Of a DNA stretch of 64,000 nt, positions 1 through 12,351 are shown in pieces. The notes under the pieces are model-generated. The model was not told the DNA's origin. It saw only the letters and a program-made list of their open reading frames with translations, and did no database searches. Position numbers and translations under genes: made by a program. Each line of letters opens with the position of its first letter. Positions within the stretch are counted from its first letter, which is position 1. This stretch comes from Marsupella aquatica (taxonomy: Eukaryota > Marchantiophyta): the NCBI GenBank assembly GCA_973895155.1, contig OZ316892.1, positions 11,222,001 to 11,286,000 on the forward strand, in the 5' to 3' direction.

Positions 1-2
1 TA

Positions 3-215
3 GTGGCACTGGCAGCTGCATAGGGATGGCCAATTTCCCAAATAGATGTAGTAATAGCATTTCTGAATGACACTCTAAAGGAAACCATATTCATGGATCA
101 ACCAGCAGGGTTCGAAGTCCACGGGAGGGAGAAATTTGTGTGTTGTCTCCTTAAATCCTTATATGGACTCAAGTAGGGTCCACTAGCATGGCATGCTGAA
201 GTAGACTCCTTTCAC
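3..215 (+). pseudogene. Copia reverse transcriptase remnant
   Basis: Reading from base 3 gives a Ty1/copia reverse-transcriptase segment. It contains the conserved block around DVVIAFLND, then a motif like FMDQPAGFEV and the SLYGLK block. Two in-frame stops interrupt it: TAG at bases 21-23, and TAG directly after SLYGLK where the family normally has Q. No LTRs, integrase or RNase H are visible next to it, and the window edge cuts the left side. It is a dead fragment unrelated in position to the complex at 31-47 kb. Confidence 0.85.
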
Positions 216-432
216 TGGCACTAGTAGTGCCATTCTTTGCTGTTGTCAAAGTTCTCCCATATACAAAATGTTATGGGAAATGTTATGGGGTGGTTATCCC
301 ATATATGTTATGGGGTGAAACATTTTAGACTAAAGATTCATATGGGGCTTGTATTTAGGTAGCCCCTAACTCTTTTAAGTCCTGGCCATAAAGCACTTTT
401 ATGATCTTGGCCATATCTCATTTATAGCATTA
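216..432. repeat. degenerate dispersed repeat
   Basis: Non-coding and AT-rich. It contains phrases such as GTAGCC..., TTGGCCATA and CATTTATAGC that recur in the same order near 19860-19945, so it is a decayed copy of a dispersed repeat. The Helitron-like element that follows is inserted at its right edge. The 22 bp at 410-431 recur with one mismatch at 671-692 beyond that element. I cannot name the family. Confidence 0.4.
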
Positions 433-662
433 CGAGCCCTATGCCCGTGCGTTGCACGATGCAAGGAGGCCGGGCCGGCCCATAGGGAGTCAGGCCGGGC
501 ATTTATGGGGCAACACATATGTGCCAGGGTGCATATTTCCTCTATCAATGATCAGGGAAAATAACTAATCGAATCTAATGGTTGTGTATCTTTCCTGCCC
601 AAGTGCTTTTTAAATTGGGACAAAAGACTAAAAAATGCGGGACCCCTTATTATACTTGTGGA
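433..662 (-). mobile_element. Helitron-like non-autonomous element, copy 1
   Basis: This 230-bp unit is similar along its whole length to 48425-48662. Read on the - strand it starts with TC, followed by a TATAATAAGGG block 9 bases in, and ends with a small hairpin (stem CGTGC/GCACG) close to a terminal CTCG. It sits between A and T on the host strand. Those features match plant Helitrons (5' TC, 3' hairpin, A|T target, no target duplication), except that Helitrons normally end CTRR. It has no coding capacity. The alternative is another small repeat that happens to insert at AT. Confidence 0.65.
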
Positions 663-1143
663 TGACCTTAGCCATATATCATTTATAGCATTGACACTTC
701 ATACGAAAACCCCAAAACCCTCGAAAGTTATTTGAAGAGAAAACGGCGTATAGAGAGAAGGACGCTACAGCTGCTCTGCGGAGAACTGTACTTCCAATCG
801 AAATCTTTCCAAGAAGGCAACAATCGTCGTGAAAAGTTCAGAGTATGGACTCGGTAATGGCACAGCGATGCATTGGAGACATAATGCGCAACAAAGTGCG
901 GCACCAATGATGTTAGGGCAATATGCTAGAAGATCGACCACGTACAAATCCTTGCAGGCAGAAACTGGTCAAAATCTCGTCGAACAAATGCTCCTTGTGA
1001 ACCAGCCACTGTCGATGTCATTGATTGTGGATTCGTAGAGTTTGTTCGGGACGTCGTACATTCGGGGAAATTGAATTTAGTCTTTCAGTGCCACACGGAG
1101 AAGAGGGAAGGACCGGGAGGCGGATTTAGGGTTTGGAATCGCC
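663..1143. other. upstream flank of DOHH
   Basis: Non-coding. It begins with a second copy of the 22-bp sequence that precedes the Helitron-like element. From about 740 it becomes less AT-rich and probably holds the promoter and 5' UTR of the following gene. I see no convincing TATA box and no ORF worth calling. Confidence 0.4.
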
Positions 1144-3487
1144 ATGGAAGAAATACATGCTTCTTCAATTCCGCTGCAGGAAACGGCGGAGTTCGTGGCA
1201 AGCCGGATGCTGGATGACAGCCTGAGCATAGCGGACAGGTGGTGGGCGCTATTCTCCTTGCGAAACATGAAAGGCGCTGTGGCTCGCGAAGCTCTCGTAA
1301 AAGGTTCGTTTGGCTTGGGGATGAATGCAAGCACGGCAGATGTTTTCAGTAGAGCATGTGTGTGGAGCTTATACAATTTTAACAAACTCTAGACCGTTTA
1401 GTAAGAGTTAGTTTATGTCGTTGCTTTCTGCAGCATTTTGGTAGCAGTGGGAAGATCTTCAGATTGAAAGCACAACTGTCAAGGACTTCACAACCGACCA
1501 ATGTCTGCAGAAGTGATCATTTAAGCTGGGCAAAAGCACTGCAAATGATTTGACGTCAGGATGCTAAAGAAATGCCAAATTTAATGTCACAGAGAAATTA
1601 TGGAGGCTGTAGAAGGGGTTTTAGATTTCCATAAGTCACTCGTGAACTTTACACAGACACTTTAATGAGTCTCAACGAGATAAAATTTAGGGTTGGAATT
1701 CCCTGAAATCACCTTATGAAATTGAAAAGACTCTGTCCCGCATGGAGCTTTGCAACCAACAATTTGCCACAATCTAATCGACGATATTTTGGGATGTAGC
1801 CATGAGAGATCCATCGAACTTGTTGGCGCATGAGGCGGCTTTTGCGCTGGGCCAGATGCAGGATGCTGAGGCCATTTCAGCGCTGAGAAATGTATTGGAG
1901 GATGTTGCTTCCGTCTCCTCTATTGTCCGCCATGAGGTGATTTCTAGATTCTACTACTCGATCCCATCTGCAAATGGGTGTCCATATCGACATTGAGGTC
2001 CATGATTAGATCTATTCGATACCCTTACAAGATGCTTGTCAGGTTTTTCCGCATTTCTGACCTCGCACTTTGAATTTGTAGGCAGCTGAGGCACTCGGCG
2101 CCATTGGTGCACCAGAGGGTATAACGTTGTTGAAGAAAAGCCTAGTATCAGATCCTGCACCTGAAGTCAGAGAAACTTGTGAATTAGCTCTGCGGAAGAT
2201 TGAGCAGGGTATGGCATCTACTGCTGGTGATGGTGAAGATACTTTGGATTCACCCTTCTTTTCTGTTGATCCTGCTGGGCCTGCCGGTAGCAAGTTGAGC
2301 ACAGCCGATCTAAGGTACCTTCCAACCTAACATCCGAAATTTCTCGGTGCCAATCTAGAGGTTGATCGGACAACCGTGCTATGGACCGCACAGCACTTGT
2401 AGTAAATACTGGGGCAAGTTATTGTCTGGGGGTTGGTTGGTCCCGGTTAAGTGTTTTTCGCCCGATATTTCTGAACAATTTAGTCATCTCCAATTGAATC
2501 TGTGATTTGTGGTTGGCTGGAGACAGAAAGACTTTGTTGGATGTGGATGTCGGAATGTATGAACGCTATGCGGCATTGTTTGCACTTCGGAACCGTGGAG
2601 GTGCTGAAGCTGTGGATGCCGTAGTTGCGGCATTGGGCGCCAACAGTGCTCTCCTTCGGCATGAGGTTGTTTCCAGGAGCACTTACCAATTCGGTCGTTA
2701 CTAATTTCTAGGATGAAGTCTTCCCTAGAGCTTTGATATCTGTATGTACTGGTCTCCCAGTAGTACGCAGTAAAATTGTTTTAGGGGGAGGTCTCTGCGT
2801 TACAACGAGTTAGTATGACAATTGCATTATCTTGCGTGATGGTTCTCACGTGCAAGATACTGGCCCTTCCAGGTTGCGTATGTTCTTGGGCAATTGCAAG
2901 ATAAATCTTCTACAGATGCTTTAGTGAGGACCTTGAAGGATTCTTCTGAGCATCCCATGGTTCGACACGAAGCTGCAGAAGCCCTTGGCGCTATTGCCGG
3001 TAACTTAGAGGACCCTTAAAATGAAAGCTGCAAGTGTCTATGTTCTCGATGTAAACTTTCCACAGTTTGCCTGCATTCAACTTCTCTGTAGAAAACAATA
3101 TGTGATGGAATTACACAAGCTAAGGTAGGTGACTAAAATTGCGTGCATTTTGCAGACACCCAAAGCATTGCGCTTGTGAGAAAATTCCAGAGTGATCCTG
3201 AACCGCTAGTCGCTCAAAGCTGTGAAGTGGCTCTGAGTTTGCTTGACCGAGAGCTTGAGGGAAACTCTTTTCAGGTAAATTTCACCAATGAGTGGTTGGG
3301 CGTGGATTGCTGGAGTTTCGTGTCCTTGCTGTACTTTATCTTGTCAAGGAGTTGAAACGAGGCTTCAGTCTTGGCTTCGAAAAGGTCTAACTGCCCAAAA
3401 ACATTCATTCAGCTAATATCTGATCCGTATCTAATGTGGGTTTGATGTTGCGTGCAGCACTTGTACATTCAAACTCCTGTAGCATAG
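1144..3487 (+). CDS. DOHH: deoxyhypusine hydroxylase
   Basis: This diiron HEAT-repeat enzyme carries out the second step of hypusine formation on eIF5A, hydroxylating deoxyhypusine in the cytosol (family knowledge). I model seven exons: 1144-1303, 1800-1936, 2082-2314, 2527-2665, 2873-2999, 3156-3274 and 3458-3487. All have GT..AG borders and compatible phases, giving 314 residues, the usual family length. The four His-Glu metal-binding pairs are present at about residues 64-65, 98-99, 222-223 and 255-256, each opening a motif like HEAAFALGQ or HEVAYVLGQ. Two of these pairs end exactly at an intron (GAG|GT). The linker between the two HEAT halves (about residues 140-175) is low complexity, as expected. 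The last exon is only 30 nt including the stop. The start is the first ATG of the conserved frame. I see no damage, so it is probably functional. Confidence 0.95.
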
Positions 3488-4578
3488 CTGTCTCGAATCA
3501 TTAAACTGGCGACTGGTATTATGCGAATCAACGGATAACTCGTTGTCAACCAATGAGTGACTCCCGTGTACTATACATGAAATTTTGATCATCAGATGTA
3601 GAATTTTAGTCATTCTTGTGTTGATCTCCCATATCATTGAAATTATGTGCCAGGCATTCCTGAGTGTTATGACGTTTCAGGGCGTTAAAGTCTGCCTCTG
3701 ATGGTGGGGGCCGGCCCAGTTTAGGTGCTTCGAAGTCTTTATGGAGCAGATATTCATTGGGGTCACAACTATAGCATTAATAGAGTAACGGAACCAAGGT
3801 GATGACCTCAAAGTAGATACCCATATGGATTTCATTCTGAATCACAATGAGTATTTGTGACTGTAAATGTTACAGATATTTTTTAATGTCATTTGCACTG
3901 ATGGGACTTCCATCCTCCGTTCAAGTATTCAACTTTCCTACTGAATTATATTGCCGCCATGTTCTGGCCAACTAGTTTTACAAGAGATAGTGGAGGTGAT
4001 GTGGCCAAATCAGGTGAGCCTACTGTTGGTCGGGCACGGATCCAGGGTGAGTTGAGCATTGTCTCTCAGTTGAACTACTCAGGAGTGGAATAATATCATC
4101 TGAACTATCCTAACGATGCAATTTTGACATAACTTTCAGATTCATCTCGACTTGATCTAGCAATTTGCTACACGTGTTACACAAATGCAAGAATCGTCGA
4201 TTGTGTCTTTGTCAGCTACAAGATGCGGACATTACTGAAAATCTGTTGGTATATCTCCCGTAATCCGAATCACAAAAGAGTAAAGAAGACAACTGTGCTG
4301 ACTGACGAGATGTTGGCGTCAGCAAATCTACAGCTGAGAGGAGCATAAGTGAGAGGGAATGAGGTCCACAAATGACCGAGAGGGGACTGAGCTTAGAGGA
4401 AGTTGGAGCAATTTCACTGGTACCTTTACACAACTACTGTAGGTACGCTGGACTCACCTCAAAATGATTAAGTGTACAGTGTAGTTATGGCCAAAGTTTA
4501 GACCATTTTTGGAGTTGGTATGTTATTTGACAATATTGATGCACATTAATGCATAATCCTATATGACCAGGGAGGCAG
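3488..4578. other. intergenic, no gene seen
   Basis: The 3' flank of DOHH. All frames are short and show no recognisable protein. The start presumably holds the DOHH 3' UTR; no single poly(A) signal stands out. No repeat structure is obvious before 4579. Confidence 0.5.
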
Positions 4579-4702
4579 TTGCCTTCTGCCTGCGGCCATT
4601 GCCCAACCCGGTATCAATATAACCACGAGATGCAAATGTGTTGCCTTCTGCCTGTGGCCATTGCCCAACCCGGTATCAATATAACCACAAGGTGCAAATG
4701 TT
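4579..4702. repeat. 62-bp tandem duplication
   Basis: Two direct, adjacent copies (4579-4640 and 4641-4702), each starting TTGCCTTCTGCCTG and running through a shared CAACCCGGTATCAATATAAC block. They differ at only a few bases, so the duplication is recent. It is non-coding. Confidence 0.85.
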
Positions 4703-4859
4703 TTTAGGCGTGGAACAGATGCTGGGTTACTGGTAGAGTAGCAAGTGGGTCTTGCAAGAACCTGATCTCTAAAATTCAGGAAAAAAAACTTAAAAAGTTA
4801 GGTCCTTCTCGGACAGCATTGTTCTGTCCTACATGCAAGAATCCCATCAACCCTGGCCC

Positions 4860-5060
4860 CTTATCTCTGAGTGCAAATCATAACACTTATCAATAACTGC
4901 ACTCCAACATGTTTCCATTCTATTCTGGTTTTATGATTTGAGTGCATCAACACTTACAGAGCTACTGCACCTATAGGTTTTGGGATTTATGATCTATCCC
5001 TTAACTCTAGTCATGGGACAGCATTGACCCGCCCATAAGGGATGGGCTACAGCCTCATCT
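4860..5060. repeat. dispersed repeat related to 19980-20100
   Basis: The block around GGGATTTATGATCTATCCC, followed by TAACTCTAGTCATGGGAC and a CCCGCCC..AAGG stretch, recurs in the same order at about 19990-20095. It is a decayed non-coding repeat of unknown class. The rest of 4703-5511 is also non-coding. Confidence 0.5.
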
Positions 5061-5511
5061 CAGTCTGATGGCAGATATTATTCTCTTTTCTTTCATTTGG
5101 CTGCCACCCCAAATATACTAGCCACCACCATGTCAGGCCAAAAGCCCATGTGCCTTCAATGACCTTCTGGAATTCTGGATTTGTGCTAAAGATTAAAAAT
5201 TAAAGAGCATTATTAAAATTATTGGTTACCTATTTCGAGGAAAATTATTGGTTAACTATTGAGCTCACAGGATTTCCTATAACCCAAGATTGGCTCCCAC
5301 AAGTTTTATGTGAGTTCCTTTAAATCATGAGTCAGGGGAAAACTTCTCCTAGTATTAATTGCCCAGTATTGAGACTCCCTACAGTAGTGAGCCTCTTTGT
5401 ACATTTATGTAAAGTGTATAGATAAAGGGCAATTCCCAATAGGGAAAAAAAAAAATAGAGGCTTGTCCCTTGCAATTATCCAGGTATTGGCAGGGGTTGC
5501 ACAGAAGGCGG

Positions 5512-5645
5512 AAGTATGGTGGAAAGGAAAGGAAAGGAAAGGAAAGGAAAGGAAAGGAAAAGGAAAGCGGAAGTATGGAGGAAAGGAAAGGAAAGGAAAG
5601 GAAAGCGGAAGTATGGTGGAAAGGAAAGGAAAGGAAAGGAAAGGA
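5512..5645 (+). repeat. GGAAA microsatellite with higher-order unit
   Basis: A (GGAAA)n array broken three times by a longer phrase, GCGGAAGTATGG(T/A)GGAAA, so that array and spacer alternate. This makes long, meaningless Lys/Gly/Arg frames on the + strand and Phe/Leu/Ser frames on the - strand, which I do not call as genes. Confidence 0.95.
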
Positions 5646-6471
5646 ACGAGAAACCGATTGGAAGTCAATAAAAAAATGGACAGAAAGGAATCACTGATGG
5701 CCCAGATCTAGTGCCGATTGCTGCTGACGAGCGAGCAGTTGAGGATCACGCGGGATTTCGATTGATTGATCAAATTGAGAAATTGCACGAGCCATAAATT
5801 GAATTTGAGGGGGCAATTGGCCGCGAGAGTCTCATCTTTTTTGAGAAGACTGGAATGAAGAAGAGAACAGGGACTTATGAGTGAACTGCTGGGAGAGGAA
5901 ATTGAATGGTGATGCAAAGAGGTGAGTAATAATTGGCAGTGAGTAGGCTGAGACCCGCCCCATTTCTGCACTCTGCACACCTGCAGCCTGTGTTGTGTCT
6001 TCTCTCGACAATCTCCCCCTCCGCCATTGATTGCAACTCCGCTAGTGATGGTCAATAGGACCCAAGTACTGGAGTGGTCCATGCATTCCTCCTCCTGCTA
6101 TTGCCATTGCTGGTCGTAGCAACAGAATTGGGACCGGGCATTGTTCAGTGCGGGCCTCTCGGACTAGTTCCAACCTTGCCCAGGCCAGAGATTGCAAGGA
6201 GTAAGGAGATTTCCTCGAATCTATCAGCAAAGTGAGAACGTTGATTGCAGGGCAGATTGGCAATGCCGACTTTTCTCCACATAGATACTAATTGCTCGAA
6301 TTGGCCAACGGTTTCACGAGGGACAATGGAGTAAGAGTTCAAAGCAGCCAAGTGTCTAACAACGTACACACAGATGTCCATTCCAAACTTGAATTTCCGA
6401 TAATAATCCATAACATTCGATTCCCGATTTGAAGCAGTCGAGGAGAGATTCTTGAAGGTTTATAGTTCACA
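5646..6471. other. upstream flank of the starch synthase gene
   Basis: Non-coding between the GGAAA array and the GBSS start codon. It probably contains promoter and 5' UTR. No domain is recognisable in any frame, and I cannot place a TATA box with confidence. Confidence 0.4.
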
Positions 6472-9400
6472 ATGAAGACAATGGTTGTTGGTCATTGGGG
6501 TTGTGTCCCCCAGAAAGCAATTGTCGCAGGAGTCAATGGTGAGAGGCCCGATGTTGCCAGCAGAGTCTCAGGGAAGGCAAGGTTCACCAACGGATGCCGT
6601 AGCACCCATGGCTTTACAGCTTTTCAGGGCCTCAAGGCTTGCCGAGCCAAGTATGAGTTGAGCCATCGGAAATCACTCGACGCTGTCAGCCAGAAAAGGA
6701 GTGTAAACTCGAGACGGGGTCCAGCGGGAGTGGTAATCGTTTGTGCTGGGGGTATGAGCATTGTGTTCGTGTCTGCCGAAGTTGCACCGTGGAGCAAAAC
6801 TGGAGGCCTTGGGGATGTCCTTGGTGGTCTGCCGCCTGCTCTTGCTGTGAGTGAGCTTTTTCGGAATTCTTGTCCAGGGCCCGTTGAATGGTTTTTCGCA
6901 GAACCTTGTGTTCATCTAGAGTCATACCACATTACCTCTTTCTGTTGTCTGCTGGACGACGGTTCTGCCATTTAGTTCTGAAACGTCTATCTCCTAGACA
7001 GCTTGGACGTTTCAGATCGAAATTTGAAAACTGTCGTTTACAATCGCATTATTCAGAGCGAGCGCACTGACGTGATATTCACCGACGTCCGTAGAAAATG
7101 AACGAGTGAAAATTACTAAAACAGTCCATACTACTATGCCTGATGTAGTTTCCTGAGGTAGAATTGTGTTTTGAGTCCACGGATATTTAAGAAGGGTTCA
7201 AAATTTAGACGGTCGCAGGTACTCACTTTGATGGGATCTAGCGAGATGACTCTTTTCGCCTGGAAGCTAGAGAAAAGGATTATCGTCAGGAATTAAGGCT
7301 GATGTTGTGCCTTCTGTTCATCAACAGCTCACCTTCCACAGCCATTGTGAAATTGCAGGCCAGGGGACATCGAGTAATGACCGTCTCTCCCCGTTATGAC
7401 CAGTACAAGGATGCCTGGGACACAAACACGCCCATTGAAGTGAGTCTTCTATCCTTAGACGGTCAGCCGTATCTCATTCAAATATTTGAACGATACGCTC
7501 TTAATTGATGCTTTCCAAATTGAATGTATGCTTACCGGCAGTCCTTGTCCAGATTCAGCCCAATGTCATGGTCCACTGTTTAAGCATACCGGCCAATTAG
7601 CATCTACATTGTGGGAATTCATTGAAAACTCGGCAAGGCACATTTATGTAATATGTTGTTGAGCATCGCGAATCTTCAGGCTCTCACTCGCAAACTAATA
7701 ATGTTTCAGGAGGCGCATTTTCTGCACTGACAATAGGAGGGTACTTTCCCAAACTGACTCACTCGTTACAAATCATCCCATTTTGGGTATTGGAGGATTT
7801 CCTTCATGACCTACGCTGAGGACTCCCAACGTGATTCTATGATTCTGTGTTCCTGATGCAGGTGAAGGTCGGCGACAAGTTTGAAACTGTGAGGCTATTC
7901 CACACCTTCAAACGTGGAGTCGATCGTGTATTCGTAGATCATCCCAGCTTTCTGGCGAAGGTCCTGATCCAGAGTCTCCTTCCGGCCAGTCTCAGGATTT
8001 GGTCGTAAACTTGATGGGGTGCTGCATAAATTTGTGGCTACAGTCTCATTTTCTGAAACGACCCATTGAATGGCATCCAGGTGTGGGGAAAGACGGGGGA
8101 AAAAATATATGGCCCCGTCACAGGAGAAGACTACAAGGACAATGAGCTCCGCTTCAGTCTTTTCGCTCAGGTTGAGTTGCTTACTACCCTCAGCACATTC
8201 CAATCAGGAATCTTCTCTCGGGGTCTGTCTAGGGAATCTTCACTTCCGGAATTGTGTTATCACTTGCTTTGCTGCTTTCTCACGAATATGGCAACGGTCG
8301 TTGCGCAGGCTGCCATTGAAGCTGCACGCGTTTTAAATCTCAGCAAGGATGGGTTCAACTGTGAACCGTACGGTGCGTGCGTTGAGGCTTACTCGTCAGC
8401 CCCATCCACCTGCTTGTCACGAGCATTGGGAAACGTTAGATTTTAAGGTCATTACGGTGGATTTGAACGATTCGTCTGTGGGCAGTGGTTTATGCCCCTC
8501 TGGTATTGGTGTTGTGAAAAGCATCTTGTGAATTGTTTCAAAATGGAGGCCTCTATCCAGGCACAAAAATAGTACACGTTAAGAATTTTACATTTCATAG
8601 AGCAGACGACAAACTCCTCCGTGTCGGCATGTCATAGAAACCTTCGAGGTTGCCAACAATGGTTTTTGGCAGACATATCCCCCCTCAGAAGTGTTCGGAC
8701 ACACCACCCGCTCTTCGTAAGTGTATGGGCCTCCAGGTTTTGCTATGAAGTTAATTTTCCCTTTTTGACTCTGAAAAGCACGAGGTGAGGATTTGATACT
8801 GGAGACAATTGGCTGAACCTTTTTGAAATTACTTACGCCGTGCTTTTGTGCGGTCTACAGGAGAAGATGTTGTCTTTGTTGCCAACGACTGGCACACGGC
8901 CCTTCTCCCTTGCTATCTGAAAAGCAATTACAAGCCCTATGGTCGGTTCACTAACGCCAAGGTTGATTCCATTCCGCTCGTAACAGCTCATGAGACATTG
9001 AGCGAAGATCAGAGGGACCTGGATCTGTTTTCTCGTTACTTTCTTATAAGTTTCTCCCTGCTTCGTCTGAGATGTGGCTTTTGACTTTTGGAAGTTAGTG
9101 TCCGGCCAGTGTCGGTCCATAGCCCGATTAGGTCCCTCTGGACTTCCGACTTATCCACTGATTTCCTGCAAATTCAAGAGCTATGATGAATATGTTATCT
9201 AATACTCTGCAAGTCTGCTATGGCAACAGCTCCTAAGTTAGATATTCAACCTGTGACACTGTGCAGGTGGCATTCTGTGTACATAATATTGCGTATCAGG
9301 GAAGATTCGCCTTTACAGACTTTCCTCTATTGAACCTTCCAGACTCCTTTCAAAGTTCGTTTGCTTTTATGGATGGGTGAGTCAGTCCTCGCTTTGCCCG

Positions 9401-12351
9401 ACAACAATTGCTATGCAATCCTTTTGTACTGTTTGTTGCTGACACACTTCATCATCTTCTTCGAGGTAGCTCTTGGATTAATCTCTCCTTTCTTGTGGGC
9501 TGTTGACGATCATATAACCAGCTTTGTCAAGTACATATTCAAACAAGCTCCTTTGAATTTATTCCGCAACTTCCGTTAGCTTCACTAAAATGCTTTTTTC
9601 TTTAGAGCTCGTCCCCTCGAGGCCTCTGTAGTGAAGAAAGCCGGAATGATGCAGGTATACCAAACCTGTGAAAGGGCTAAAAATAAATTGGATGAAGGCT
9701 GGATTTCTTGAATCAGACAAAGTGTTGACAGTGAGTCCAAATTACGCAAGAGAGTTGACTGCAGGCCCAGACATGGGTGTGGAATTGGATGATATTGTTC
9801 GTAAAACAGGGATTGTGGGAATCGTCAATGGGATGGATGTGCAAGAATGGGATCCATCCAAAGACAAATTTATTGAAACCAAATATGATGCTACTACGGT
9901 ATTCTTCCTCCCCAGACCTTCGAGATAGCGAATGTTCTCCACCTTTTGTGATGTCTTGCTGTCTGCACGGACCTCATTTGAGCTAGGCAAGTTCGGTGAA
10001 TTTGTGACTCTTAGCAGGCCTCCATTGCAAAGCGAAACTTACTTTATCAAGTAAAGAAGAAGAAGATGAAATTGATGGACTTCTCGTGGATTGCTATTTG
10101 TTTTAGGTTCTTGAAGCCAAACCTGCGTTGAAAGAGGCACTGCAAGCTGAAGTGGGCCTCCCTGTGAATCCTGATGTGCCAGTGATTGGTTTCATCGGAA
10201 GGCTTGAGGAACAAAAAGGCTCTGACATACTTGTAGAGGCTGCTGCAGAGTTCCTACAGGGAGACGTACAGCTTATTATTCTGGTATTAATCTCCTCGCT
10301 GCTTACCAGTTTTGGTGGATGAATACAAGGGCTGTGGATACATCATAAGTAGAGCTATCTCCGTCTTGTCGCTGGAGTTCTCTTGATTTGTGTTTTCGTC
10401 AAGAGATGGCTTTCTCATACATGGAAACGATCCTGGTTTTAGCTCCCATTAAGATGATACTGATCGTCTATCAAAAACAATTAGGCTGACTCATTTAGCT
10501 ATGTAGCAAAAATTTACGGGTGGACCAAACAAGGTCAAGAGAAGAGCTGGAGGAGGAGACAAAAGGTAAATTATAATTAAGCCATAGCATTTTGGGGTCC
10601 GAATTGAATCGACTTTCTCTTACACAACGAATCTGTCATAACAGTCATACTTCAAAAGTTCGGACCCACAATTTTGTTACGGCAACATGCAAGCCTCCAC
10701 TTGTAGCTCAGGACATCATGCAATGCGTTGGTACATTTGGGCTCGGAGTTCTCTCAATGCATTCAAATTCATTCTCTCCCTCTAATACGTAGTCGGGTGG
10801 ACACTTACAATCCAATGAAGCGATCAGCTTCTCTACACCCACTGGATCCGTCAGGAAGCTAGACGACGACCCATAATCCGATTGACGCAGGTGCAAATCG
10901 GATGGGTGGACGTGTGGTCATTTTAGCACCGGTTTTTGGCTGTCTCCACTCACGGGCACGTTGTGGGGATGTGGTAGGGAACAGGCAAGAAGTATCTTGA
11001 AAAGCAGATTGAACAGTTAGAGAAGGACTTTCCAGACAAGGCAAGAGCAGTCGCCAAGTTCAATGTAGCCCTGGCACATGCAATCACAGCTGGAGCTGAT
11101 TATCTTTTGGTCCCTAGTCGATTTGAGCCTTGTGGACTTATCCAACTTCATGCCATGCGATATGGGACGGTAATAGTCTACTTCTGTTGTTGGCTATGTA
11201 CATTGTGATAGCCAAGTCTTGGGTCAGTGTACTGGCTAACACACGCTATGGATCTTTGTTATTGTAGCTGAAGATGTGCCATTCAAACTCAAACTTGTTC
11301 AAATTGGTTGCTTCTTTCTCTTAAGCAGACACTCCTTTCAAATTGTTAAAGATTTTGCTTAGTGCTTCCTTCTTCCTACCTTGTGGATGTCCTCAAGAAG
11401 TTACTGAGAGACAGGCGTCATTTCTGGTCGCAGCCCCCCATAGTTGCTTCGACTGGTGGACTGGTTGACACAGTGCAAGATGGCATTACTGGCTATCATG
11501 TGGGAACCCCTTTCAATGTAGAGGTATGGATAGCATGTTCAACCGTGAATTACATCTAGTATGCGTGGCCTCTCAGCAGCCATCTCTGCCTCAGATGCGG
11601 GCTTACTCCTTGACTAAGAAATTGTTGTTCTTCTGGACAAATCGTGCTTGATGATATCTTAACAATTTGTGAATAATTCCACACTGGGAAAAATTGATGT
11701 GCTGGAGTTTGGATGGGAAGCATGTGCGATGAAGTAGACTGAGCACAAGTCCTCTTGTATTGTGTCAGTGTGAGACTGTGGACCCCAAAGACGTGACGAC
11801 ACTGGCAGCGACAGTGCAGAGAGCTGTTGAGGAGTATGGTTCCCCCAAGTACTTCAGCTTAATCCAGGCTGGCATGGCACAGGACCTGTCTTGGAAGGTG
11901 TGTTCCTAGAAATTCGGTGCATTTAAATTTGTGTACGTGTTCGGCTTAGCCATTCAGTCCAACAGGTGAAAAATGCGTTTGACGGAGTGGCAGGTAAAGA
12001 GTGCATGTCTTCCAGACCCACATCATGGCTACATCTTTCTTCTCAAAGGCCACAATTCTCCACACAACTGAAGAGAGCCATACGTTGGAGTGTGAGAGGG
12101 TTGTTAATCAGCAACCCATGAACACATTTGGGAATGGGGCTCCATGTATCCCTTCTGTAGTGTTCTTGAAGTTGAGCTTTTCCGAGTCACTTTGAAGACT
12201 AGTCCTTATCCTAGTCCGTTTTACTGGTTTGCAGGGACCAGCACGGATATGGGAGGACGTTTTATTAAGACTCAATGTCAAAGGCAGTGAGGCAGGTCAG
12301 GAAGGTGATGAAATAGCCCCAACAGCAACAGCAAATTTGGCCACTCCTTGA
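6472..12351 (+). CDS. GBSS1: granule-bound starch synthase (GBSSI type)
   Basis: This GT5 glucosyltransferase transfers glucose from ADP-glucose to growing amylose inside plastid starch granules (family knowledge). Thirteen exons: 6472-6846, 7359-7439, 7862-7960, 8081-8170, 8309-8372, 8861-8961, 9267-9376, 9655-9898, 10107-10283, 10978-11169, 11434-11523, 11769-11897 and 12235-12351. All are phase-compatible, giving 622 residues. The first ~93 residues are rich in Ser, Arg and Ala and poor in acidic residues, as in a chloroplast transit peptide. The mature part opens near [14 protein letters not shown]. The ADP-glucose loop [14 protein letters not shown] (about 109-122) has the GBSS version of this motif, not that of SSI-SSIV. 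FEPCGL with the catalytic-region Glu (about 497) and the second loop STGGL (about 517-521) are intact. The C-terminal tail is short and acidic. No lesions are seen. Confidence 0.95.

Noticed and set aside
5397-5711. Lys/Gly/Arg-rich frames on the + strand and Phe/Leu/Ser-rich on the -
   Set aside because: They are translations of the GGAAA array.
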